DNA from: Cokeromyces recurvatus
Taxonomy: Eukaryota; Mucoromycota; Mucoromycetes; Mucorales; Mucoraceae
DNA: 64,000 nucleotides
Reading direction: 5' to 3'
NCBI RefSeq assembly: GCF_025118155.1
Contig: NW_026251416.1
Location: 248,001 to 312,000, forward strand
The translations under genes were made by a program, and so were the position numbers. This document shows, piece after piece, positions 12,368 through 23,329 of this stretch. How positions within the stretch are numbered: position 1 is the first letter of the stretch; every line of letters begins with the position of its first letter. Below the pieces are notes generated by a model. The model worked only from the letters and a program-made list of their open reading frames with translations, did no database searches and was not told the DNA's origin.

Positions 12368-12372
12368 TTTTT
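12368..12372 (+). terminator. RNA polymerase III terminator of tRNA-Arg
   Basis: A run of five T on the coding strand seven bases after the tRNA 3' end, the usual pol III stop signal; the discriminator is followed by AATTTC then TTTTT. Confidence 0.8.
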
Positions 12373-12586
12373 AATTTTTGTTATTTTTTTTCTCTAGATA
12401 TTTGTCATATTTTTAGGCTAAATAGTGGCAGTAATAACAGTTTTTTTTTTTTTTTTTTTTTTTTTTAGCTAACTAATAGTAGGGAAAACAAACAGAAATA
12501 AAAGTGAAGGCTTCAGACAATATAATAACCAGGTACTAGAGGTATTAAGAACAGCACAAGTGAAGTTAGAATTAAAGTCGAGAATA

Positions 12587-12730
12587 ATGTCAACATCAAG
12601 CATAATTTATAAAGTAATAGATCAGCTGACAGACCTAAAGAAAGGACTGGATATAAAGATAACACTATTGCCAATATATCATAAAAAGAATTTTTATATA
12701 ATTTTTAAACAAGGTGACATCTCTTTCTAG
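12587..12730 (+). pseudogene. orphan open frame, possible gene or element fragment
   Basis: A plus-strand frame is open from about 12463 to the TAG at 12728, roughly 88 codons, with the first ATG at 12587. Upstream of it the frame reads RQYNNQVLEVLRTAQVKLEL, then after the ATG KVIDQLTDLKKGLDIKITLL. The mixed charged and hydrophobic composition looks more protein-like than the surrounding spacer. I do not recognise it; a fragment of a retroelement or other accessory gene is one reading. A T33 run lies just upstream. Confidence 0.25.
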
Positions 12731-13538
12731 TGAATAAAAAAAATATTTATTATTATTTGAAGCTATCATCGATTACACAGGCACATATTATCCAACAAAT
12801 TTACTTCATTACTTTCTGATCAGATACGATTATCGTTACAAAAAGATATCATTTTTTATTTAGTATATTCATAATATAAAAATAAAGTATTATAGTATTT
12901 TCTGTAAATAGCAACAAATTAGAAATGAACAACAATATTTAAATATGTACTAAAAGTCCATAAAACTAAGGACATAATGATTTATATGGATTGAATGTAT
13001 AATACTATGTAAAAAAAATAATATTAAGATTAAATTACTTGCCAATGACCTGAATATGTATATATATTTATTTATTTAAAGGTATGATGCACAGTATTTG
13101 TTATACCACTAGCTTACTTTGATGAAATCAATACTACAAATTTTGTAGAAAAGATATAATAATAAAGATAATGTAGTAAATGAAAGTATAGACGATATAA
13201 GTCTACTAAACTTAATAGGAAGAATTCTATTAATAAAGAAACTAATATAATATATTGCCTGTATATAAACTGAATAGTTCAACATTAAAAATGGAGAAAA
13301 AAAAATAGCATAGAAAAATATACATCATTTGTGCAAAGATAATGTCTTAATAGAGTAATAAAACCCCTTTTGTTTTCATCATTTTTATATTACATTCTAA
13401 TTATTTATGAAACACTAGTATACATGCATTTTTTATTAATAAGATTCTATATTTTTGATGCTCTCTATTCTCTAAATAGATGGATCATATTTATTTCTTT
13501 TTCTTTTAGGTGCAGTAAAAATTTTATAACACTACTTT
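12731..13538. other. A+T-rich spacer
   Basis: About 800 bp with stops in all frames and no recognised RNA. A segment near 12974-13065 loosely resembles 11629-11755 (shared TGATTTATATGGATT and GACCTGAAT strings in the same order), suggesting a diverged repeat around the tRNA. Confidence 0.35.
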
Positions 13539-16134
13539 TTACAATTGATTTTGATCTTTAAAAGAGTCCCAAGCCTCATTTAGAGTTGCAAAAATACCAC
13601 TTGCAAGCATTCTTTGTTCGACTGTAACATTAGATGGGAGCTATATATTTATAAATATAATGGTAAGTGTTTTTAAGTATTATTGAGCAAAAAGAAAAAA
13701 AAATACCTTATCCGGATGAACTTTACTAATGGCCTTCATATATATTATTTTGCATTTTTTAGGATTGATCAATTCACTCATCTGTGCCCCTTTCCATTGT
13801 GCGCCCGGCCACAATAATGTATCTAAGGTAGCCAGTAGAGCTCGTAAGTTTTGCTCTTTACCTGCTTTCCAAGCTAATAAACGAGCATTAACTTCATCTG
13901 TCTTTTTCAGTTTTTCAGCATCTTCGGCTTCTTGCTGGGCTGCCCTAGCTCTCATGGCAGCTACTGCTTTACTCTTGCCTAATTCTTCGGACGAGACTGT
14001 AGATGATGACGAAATTACTGTAGCTTTATCTGAAGGCACAAACATAGACATATAATCATCCTTTTTCTGCAGCATTGGTGATGGTTGAGTCCTCTTTTTG
14101 GGGTTTAGTGCTTGTCTGCATCTCGACATAGCTTGATTAATTTTCAAGTTATTTGTACCCTCATATTTCACAAGGAGATCATAAGTTGCCAAGGCCTCCC
14201 TATATTTCTCAATATTCTCTAATGCTTCTGCTTTACGGTACAATGATTTAAGAATCTGATCACGCCATTGAATTACAATACCTTCTGAAACAGTTTGCTC
14301 ATCTCTATTATCCTTTGCTAAAGAGATAGCCTTATCACAATCTTCAATACATTGTTTATAATGACCCGTTTTTAAGCGTGTTACAGCTCGATTATTGCAG
14401 AGTAAGACAAGATGATCGTGGCCATCAGGAAGTAAACTAATGGCATGACTATAAGCCTCTTCAGCTTCTCCAAATTGTCCCAGTTTAAATTTTTCATTGC
14501 CCAAATTACGAGCTTCGTTAACTTGAGCCATAATATTAGGAGATACATTAATAACAGATTTTGTTCGAACATTAACTGATGTTAATGCTGGCGAAGGTTG
14601 CTGAGATATATTAGTAGTTTGTGATAATTGAGTTGTAACAGGTGATTGAGATATTGATTTGATATTATGAGGATTTCTTCGACGTGACGGAGACACATAA
14701 ACTTCTTGCTCATCGTCGTCTAACAACAATCTTTCCTTTTTTAGCTGCTGCTTTTGTTGTTGTTGTTGCTTTCTTCTTAACTCTTCCATTCTTTTTCTTT
14801 CTGTTTCAAGGTCATCATCATCATCATCAACAAATCTTTCAACCTTAGTATTAGTAGACATATCCAACTTAATGTCATCATTGTTCATCATCCACTTTGG
14901 TTTCGTGGACCGCTTTTGTTCCTCTTGCATCTGCTGCAAACGATGCGTACGTTGTTGCTCCTGCCAATCTTCCACTGCCTTTGTAACTTTATCACGACCT
15001 GCTTTCAAGTAGGATGCAGCATTCTTGTACAAAATTCCACCTAGCTCTTGTGCCTGTATTACAATCTTTTCTGGCTGGAAAACGTCACTATTCAACTCAT
15101 GTTGCTTTACTGAACTAGATTTATTATTAGTTTCAAATAAGGCCCGACGAGTTCGTTCTGTTTGATTTGAAGAGGTTTGTTGTTTTGAAGAACACTGTTG
15201 TCTTTGAACAGTGTTAGTCGAATTTTGAACCAGCAAATCAATTGCAGACTGTAGGTCTTGACCAAGTGTAGCTTCAATGGCAAATTTAGATTCTTGGAGA
15301 CTGAATCCCATATCAATTAATTGAGCAAGCATGGCATCTTCTTCATCCTCATCCAATTGAACTTGGTCAAATAACTGATTCTGTTGTAGTGAGGGCGATG
15401 TGGGCAATGATTTTGTTTCTTCTTCTTTAGGAAATAACTTTGTGGCAGGCTCAGCCAAGATACCTAAAGGATTATCTTCTGGATAATTTTCATTAACGAT
15501 AGACTGAGATAATGGAGAATTACTTGATTGTTGAATAAGCGAGTCTACATCAAAAGGGTCAATAGATGAGACACTAGCTGTTGTACCATTAGTTAATTTT
15601 GTGTCTAATAAATCAAAATCCCATTGCTGTTCATTTGGTGTATCTGCTTGTTGAGTACGTCTAATAAAATTAAACTAAATTTAGTTTTTAACAAAACAAA
15701 ATTGATTATTATTATTTTTTTTTCTTCTTCATGCATATTTACAGTTGATTTAAAGGTGTATTTTTACTTTGATCTTGTTTCTTTACATTATTACCAAAAG
15801 GATCTAGCAAGTTATCAAAGGACAGATTAGGTTGCTTCGGTTTATGTGTTTCTGAAAATGAAGAAGTAGGAGAAGATGTATATGTAGAAGTACTTTTAGG
15901 CGTTTCTGATGTTTTATTAAGCATTGTTGTCTGAGCAGGCGTAAGCCAAGACGAATCCGAATTTTGTTGTTGCTTTAATTTCTGTTGCTCTATTAAAGAA
16001 AGTTTCGAAATATCAATCGGTTTAGGAGGTGTAGATAAAAGGTCAGCAAATGCATCTTTTGGTTTTTCTTTTGGTATAGGCTGTTTTACAACAGATGTTG
16101 GTGTAGACCAATTAAGGTCGAGTAAATCGTCCAT
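13539..16134 (-). CDS. Swa2/auxilin-like J-domain protein (UBA, TPR, DnaJ)
   Basis: Three exons: ATG at 16132-16134, a main exon about 15658-13707, and a last exon about 13642-13539 ending WDSFKDQNQL. The order of parts is that of yeast Swa2, the auxilin that recruits Hsp70 to uncoat clathrin vesicles. There is a disordered N-terminus with DLL and DPF/DPFG motifs (clathrin/adaptor-binding style: NLLDPFGNN, IDPFDVDSL), a UBA domain (MLAQLIDMGFSLQESKFAIE), a charged linker with Gln and Asp runs, and a TPR block (ARNLGNEKFKLGQFGEAEEA, LCNNRAVTRLKTGHYKQC). A C-terminal J domain carries the intact HPD motif (KAISKVHPDK) and LNEAWDSF. Acts in the cytosol in endocytosis and Golgi traffic. About 780 residues. 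Function by architecture is strong. Confidence 0.88.
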
Positions 16135-17379
16135 TTTATAAATTTAGATTGAAGAAAAAAAAAAGACAATAAAAATCAAGCAATTTTATTTCAAATATTG
16201 TCGGCCAATAAATTTATTATGCGTCATATATGTGTGTTATTTGTAGAAAAGAGGTATTTTATTTTAAAATTTAGACTCGTTTTACAGTCCAAGTTAAGGA
16301 TAGATCAAAGAATAATTCAAAGTTTTACTTTGATAGTTCAAATGAAGTACAGATAAGAGTTACCTCAAGCTTCTTCAGTGATATATATATTTACCAGTGA
16401 GTCTTTTTACATTTGATTTAATTCTTACATAATCTTTAATGAATGACACTATTTTAAGAAAATATTGGGACACACTCAAAGCAGGCACTAGCATTATAAT
16501 TTAATGTTTTTTTTTCCCTAATTACCTTCAATATAAGTAATAATGCATATATATATATATATATCTTACTAGTTATTCTTTCTTGTACTAAAGAATTCGG
16601 TTTTTAAATGTTGACTCCTGTTGAGTCAACTTCATCCACTTTACCTGTCTGCACTTTATATATGTATTTTTTTTTAAAGCTTAAATATATAACTGAATAC
16701 TATAAAAAAACATATCCAGTAATAAGAGGGATAGGACTAAATGTTATATATTTAGAAACTACAATGCGAGGTTTCTCAATTACAAATTAAAAAGGAAGAA
16801 AAAGTCTATATTAGCCAGACTATTTTAGGTTACAAGTGTCAAATTCTTCGTATTATTTCAAATTATACTTGAAACAACTCTTTTAATCTACAAACAGTAA
16901 TGCTATTATAGGGCATCACTCATGTCCCTTTTATTTGTAAGGCTTGTGACATGATTCTTTGGAAATATAGTGTAGTTTCCTAAAAAAAAAAGGATTATTT
17001 AAATCACCATAACAACCACTGTATTCTTTTTTTAAAATAAAATATACTTATATACTTACAAATAAGATATCCAACGATAATGATTGTCATTTTGTATAAA
17101 GAGAATCACTTCTTGTCATAAGTTAGCTTTTACTTTGCTTGATTTTACAGCATTTAATCATCTTAAGTATAGTTTTAATTAATCCAAAATTGCCTTATTT
17201 CTAAATATGAACACAGTAAGGGATAGGAAGATCAGTCAAAAACAATAATCCACTCTTACTATAAAAGAGATACTATCTACAATAATTATGAACCTTATAC
17301 AATATAAACTCTCAATGACAAAAAATAAAAATAAAAATAAATACAAGTAGTAATATTTTATAATAATATAAAATAGTAT
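16135..17379. other. gene-poor spacer with transposon-like scraps
   Basis: About 1.2 kb. At 16440-16490 a string AAAATATTGGGACACACTC resembles the TTGGGACA motif at 12104-12154 and may be another Tc1-type end. An open frame at 16608-16790 (60 codons, ending TTMRGFSITN) is not recognised. The part next to 16134 is the promoter of the J-protein gene. Confidence 0.3.
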
Positions 17380-17991
17380 CTAATGATGATGTTCTTCTGT
17401 CTTTTGGAAGCGAATTCCACCTAAAATAAAATAAAATAAAAAGGTAACAATATTAAAAGAATATACTCTATATGCAATTCACTATAACTTACAATAGCCG
17501 CAAGAATGAGGACCAGGCTTATCTAAATTGATATAGACTCTAGGATGACCTACAGGCCCACCGCCTAAGATATAATTAGAGTCAGTAATCTCATCATAGA
17601 AACTATGCTATTTCTTTCTTACCACCATCGCAATGAACAATTCTCTTGCTCACAAATTGAATGGGCACTTCAGCAATAAGTTCAATGGCTGCCATAGGGT
17701 TAGGCTATCCGCATATTTATAAATGTAAATATATTATTCTTATTCTTATTCTTATTCTTATTCTTATTTTACCTGAGTACTCATATCAATTTGTTCGAAA
17801 CGTGGCCCAGCCATAGCTTTTGCCTTTGGACGTTGATTTTCAGACCAAGTATTAGTACGATTCGGTGCTTGTTGAAGTTCGGCTTCAATAGTCTTAGCTG
17901 AGGGTTTCAAAGAAGTTGTATATGAAGCAATACAAGTCTTTAAGCAAGTGTGTCGAGCTATACTAATGCGTTGAATTGAATGTCGAAGCAT
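17380..17991 (-). CDS. complex I zinc-finger subunit (NDUFS6-like)
   Basis: Four small exons, ATG at 17989-17991, stop at 17380-17382. The N-terminus (LRHSIQRISIARHTCLKTCI) is basic and Ser/Arg-rich, a mitochondrial presequence. The conserved C-terminal zinc-binding part reads SKRIVHCDGG, GGPVGHPRVYINLDKP and HSCGYCG, supplying the Cys-His-Cys-Cys ligands of the NDUFS6 family. It is a small peripheral subunit of respiratory complex I needed at the end of assembly. It ends IRFQKTEEHHH. The start at 17991 is preferred over an upstream in-frame ATG at 18054 because it gives a canonical presequence. Divergent from the gene at 18153. Confidence 0.88.
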
Positions 17992-18152
17992 TATTTTATT
18001 TTGTGTGGGGAAATGTAAGTGGAGAAAATAAATAACAAGCCTGGAGAACAACAACCCACTTAAGTTAGCTGAATTTCAATTTAAAGGTGACGTTTACAGC
18101 AAACTTCAGTTACAAAATTATGCGTTTCTTTTTTACAATAGAATAGGACAAG

Positions 18153-18533
18153 ATGGAAAACACATTTCAATTGATACAAGTTGAACCTTTTTCCTTTGAT
18201 GATAGTGATGAAGAGTACGAAATGGAAACAGAAGAACATTTACTTACTAAAGATCAACATGACAGCTTGCTAAAAAACATTAAATTCAAACTCATTGAAT
18301 GTGTAAGTGATCTATGTCGTCTAGAGCACTCCCATAGATCGAGAGTCATTGAATTTAAAAAAAGAGGAGAATATTATAGTCCCCAAAAAGCACAAACAAC
18401 GAGTGCTAAAATCAAAGAAATAAAAAACTTGATAGAAGCAAAGGAGATGGAATATAATCAATTGAGGACATTCCTACTATCTCAACACAAACAACGAATT
18501 GCGGCTTATGGACCTATTAATTATTACACTTAA
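18153..18533 (+). CDS. small acidic coiled-coil protein, unrecognised
   Basis: Single exon, 126 residues. The N-terminus is strongly acidic (FSFDDSDEEYEMETEEH). The rest is charged and helical with heptad-like spacing (KDQHDSLLKNIKFKLIECV, then AKIKEIKNLIEAKEMEYNQL). It ends PINYYT. No motif is recognised. Its ATG is 161 bp from the start codon of the divergent NDUFS6-like gene. The even composition and typical codon use argue for a real gene. Small size and coiled coil would suit a subunit of a larger complex, but no function is claimed. Confidence 0.6.
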   Translation: MENTFQLIQVEPFSFDDSDEEYEMETEEHLLTKDQHDSLLKNIKFKLIECVSDLCRLEHSHRSRVIEFKKRGEYYSPQKAQTTSAKIKEIKNLIEAKEMEYNQLRTFLLSQHKQRIAAYGPINYYT

Positions 18534-19027
18534 TACAACATCTTGTTTAAATTTTATTTTATTTTAATTTGTATAAAGGAAAAAAAAATATGTGTAAAAT
18601 GATGTTGAAAACAAAGAATAAAGATAATCAATAAAACCTAACAATTATTTCTACAAGACGTTAAACTAATTATGTTAGATGTCTTCAAATACACAATAAT
18701 GGTGCTTAATATAAAAATAAAATGTGAAATAAACGAAAAGCTTGATTCAAGGAGTAAATTAATAAAAGTTTTCTACAACTTGGATAGTAATGTAAAACTG
18801 AGACTAAACGTATGAATAAGAAAAAATAAAAACAAAAAAAAAAGATTAATCTATGTGACTTGTTCTACAATAAAAAGACATTTCATACTTCCATAATAAA
18901 TAGAACTAATTCTTCATTTTTTATTACTCTTAAAAATATTTATCATAATTTCTTCTTCTTTTATACTAAAAAAAAGAATAAAAACCCTTTTTTTTTTATA
19001 ATACACATATAACGAAATTAAATTGTC
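18534..19027. other. spacer between tandem genes
   Basis: About 490 bp, A/T-rich with no coding signal; must contain the 3' end of the small coiled-coil gene and the promoter of the TAF2-bromodomain gene. Confidence 0.45.
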
Positions 19028-20538
19028 ATGCAGAGAGACGCATTAAAAAAAGCGTTTACATTATAAGTATTTCAATTTTCAATGATTAACAATTATGAAA
19101 CTTTGTTAGCTTCGCGTAGTACTGACATGTTTACTTTCTTTTTATACAAGTCATGAACGATTTGTGCTTGAGATAGATCCAAGTAAATGTTTTATAAAGG
19201 TAATTAGTTGAGAATTAGCTATATTATGTTGATTTAACATTTTAAATAATAAAACAGGGTTTAGCAGAACTTACGATTCAACCTTTAAATAATAAACTTA
19301 CAAGTGTTCGAATCAACTGTCAACAATGCAGTAAGCATTTATTTTCATTTGTTTAATTTATAATACTTTTAACAAACTTTTATTATTTATTTTATTTTTA
19401 GAAATTAAAAAGGCATTTGTTAATGATAAACCAGTTGAATTTGAATACATTGATGCAGTAAATAATCTTGCACTAGATTCAAATACAACAATAGCTCATC
19501 ATCAAGTTTATAAAAATCGATATTTAACTGCATTAAGGAATGCTGATGAAGGCGAATTGAATATAAAATTACCTGCTGATTGTATAAAAGAAGTAAGTAA
19601 GCGAATCCTATTATTTATTTTTTTGTTTAACTTTTCTTTTTCTTTTTCTTTTTCTTTTCTTTTCTTTTTCTTTTTTTTTAAAAAAACAGGTATCTGAAGC
19701 AGAAGCTCAGTCTATTAACAAAACGGCAGATTTTCTACAATCAAAGTCAGGTACATAACTATAAAATATGAATGTATCAGTACTGGACTTATTTATCATT
19801 ATATGTATTTGTATATTAGATTCATATTCTACACAGCGTAAAGAAGAATCAGCAGCAACAACGCCAGTAAATAATAACAATACCGAAGAGTCTATTGAAC
19901 AACCAACTTATGCTCCGATCATTATTCAAATCGAATATACTTTAGAAGATCCACGGAATGGCGTTATTTTCGTTCAAAGAGATGAAGAAGTAGCACCTTA
20001 TCGTGTTAACCATGTTTATACAGTACACCAGCCGTTACCAGGTGCAACACGATCCTGGTTACCTTGTATTGATAGAGTTTCTGAACGATGTACATGGGAT
20101 ATGGAGTTTATTGTGCCTCGTAAAAACGATAACAGTATATTACCTTTGTCTGAGTACGATGGAGAAGGTGCATTTGATGAGACAGATGGGATAATGGTTG
20201 TATGTAGTGGAGATGTACTTGAGCAAGTAATTCATCCTACAGATTCATCAAAGAAAATTGTTCATTATAACCTATCCGTACCTACGCCAGCACCCTTTAT
20301 TGGATTTGCCATTGGTCCGTTTGAGATGATCAAATTATCTCCTTCTCAACTTCAAGAAGAGGTTATGACAGCAACTAATTTGGATGAAAATCAGCAACAA
20401 AGTTTAATGGCTGAAATTAATATGATGTCTAATATTTATGCATTCGCTTTACCAGGTTTGGAAGAGGAGTTGAGTATTACATGTAGTTTTCTAATGCATG
20501 TAAGTAGGTTATAATAGTAAATTAAATAATTATTAATG

Positions 20539-20588
<50 letters not shown>

Positions 20589-23294
20589 GCTATGCATTTT
20601 TATACACAAGAGTATGGGTCATATCCCTTTTCGGATTACAAGCTTGTGTTTGTAGAAGATGCTTGGGCAGATACTGCATCAAGTGCTTCTTTAGCTATTT
20701 GTAGCTCAAGATTATTGCATTCAGCAGATGTAATAGATCAAATTTATCTTACTAGACGTGAATTAAGTCAAGCACTTGCTAAGCAATGGTTTGGTATTTA
20801 TATTGTTCAAAAGTCATGGCCTGATACTTGGCTAGTACGAGGATTAGCTAATTTGATGGGTTCTTTATTTATTAAAAGACATTTGGGTAATAATGAATAT
20901 CGTCTAAGATTAAAAAAGGTAATGACAATTAAGAAAAAAAAAACAATATAAGAAAGGGTTGCTAAAAAAAACTTTATTATTATTAGGATATGGAATTATG
21001 TTGTAAATTAGATATCAATCGACCTCCCATATATAACCCAGCGTTGCCTTATCCAGTAGATCCAGAAGATTTAGAATTCATTGATTTAAAAGCACCTATT
21101 GTCATTTATATGCTTGATAAAAGAATGTGTAAAGGAGGCGGGACATTAGGCCTCTCTCGAGTGTTACCCAAAATTCTTGTTTCAGCTATGAGTGGTGAAT
21201 TATCACAAAATGCTATTAGCACTCATTATTTTCTTCGACTTTGTAGAAAGGTGAGTGGATTCGATACGCGTATATTTGCAGAACAATGGATTTATCGTAG
21301 TGGATGTCCTCGATTTTCATTTTCATTCCATTTCAATCGTAAGAAAATGGTTGTTGAAATTTTTATGCGCCAAGAAAATACAAATGCTTCACTCTTATCT
21401 AATCAACAAGATACATTGGGAAACTCGGATAACGGTGGTGCAATCATAGCGAATTATCAGGAATTAATGTCACCTGTTTTCACTGGAAATTTAACTGTTC
21501 GAATTCATGAAGCAGATGGTACACCATATGAGCATATTCTTGACATTCAATCCACAACAAACAAGTTTGAGGTGCAGTTTAATACGAAATACAAACGTAT
21601 TCGTCGAAACACAAAGAGATTCTTAGCAAAACAAGCAGCAGCAGCAGCAGCAGTAGCTGAAGAAGAACAAGAAAACGAAGAAGGAACAGAGAGCACAACG
21701 GTACTGGGTATTATTCCTAGTTTAGGTCTTGGTATGCCTGTATTTGAAGATCCGGCTCAAAAACAAGCCTGGAGGATCGTAGAATGGGGTCAAGACGAAG
21801 AGGATACAAGCGGTGCTGCAAGTGCAATGTTTGACTGGATTCGATTAGATGCTGAATTTGAATGGCTTTGTATTTGTGATTTTAAGCAACCTGATTATAT
21901 GTGGGCTGCTCAATTGACCAAAGATCGTGATGTTGTAGCTCAGCATGAGGCTATTGAGGCTTTGAAACATATGCCTTCCTATGCCACATCAACAAGCTTG
22001 TTGCGTGCAGTGCTTGATAATAAATGCTTTTATAAAATTCGTATGGAGGCTGCTTATGGATTAGCAGCTTGTGCTACACCAAGTTTGAATTGGGTTGGTC
22101 TACATCAATTGAATAAGATGTTTAATAAGCGTTATTGCTTCCCTGTAACGAATTCAAATAATGAAGAGAACGAATTACCTATGACAGTTTCAATTCCTAA
22201 GCCAAATAATTTCTCCAACTTGCCAGATTACTTTATACAAAAAGCATCTGTTGTTGCATTTTCACAAATCCGTGATGAGCGTGGTTTAACACCTGTACGT
22301 ATTAGACAATTCTTATTGGACCTACTAAAATATAATGACAATGTTGGAAATGAGTTTTCTGATTGCTATTATGTGGCTACCTTGATATCTTCATTAGGTG
22401 ATGCTATAATACCCTCGCTAACAACTGACGATATAGCATCCTTAGAACAAGAAGATGATCTAGAAGGTGAGCAAGTAAATGCAGCAGCTAAAGCCGAAAT
22501 TGAGCGATTCCGTACTTTGGATTACGTGATTCCTAGCTATCATAATATTATCACCGTCACTTGTCTTCAAACGATGACAAAGCTTATGCTTAAGGAATTA
22601 ATGCCGGTCAATATACCAATGTTCTTACAATACACACGATATGGCAACTATCTTGAAGTACGTCTTGCTGCCTTTGATAGTCTTTTTATATTATGTGGAC
22701 TTTCAGATCATACACTTAATCGTTATTTCTTGAGTGTTATCAAGGACGATTTATGTGTTTATGTATCGCATTATGTTGCTCGTGCCATGCTGGCATGGCT
22801 AGGTTTGGCCCTTAAAGAAACTAGTAGTATATCAAACGAAAATAATGCAGAATCCAATCGATTTGTCGAGGAATTTGCTGAAGAAGAGGGACGAGTCGTG
22901 ATTGACGATGAACGTAGCACTTCACCTCCACAGAAAACGATTCAACAAGAATTCCAAATGAATATTGAAAGTTTGAGAAAACGATTTGAAAATGATACTG
23001 AACTTCAACAAAGCCTTTGGAAGTTATTGAAGTAAACTTTTTATTTTATTTTATTATCTTTCTGTGTTATATTTAATTATTATTATTATTTAGTTCTTCT
23101 GAAAATGCTAAGCTTGATCATTCAATACGAAAATACTTGCTGCAATTTTGTGAATACATGTTCAAACCTATTGATGTTGGTCTTAAAGTTACTATTCGTG
23201 TTCCCACGTTGCCATCGGTAATTTTTGTTTTGAGTAGTTTATCAGAAACAACATCCTCTAACAACTATTTTTATTTTGTTTTATTTTATTTTTT

Positions 23295-23329
<35 letters not shown>

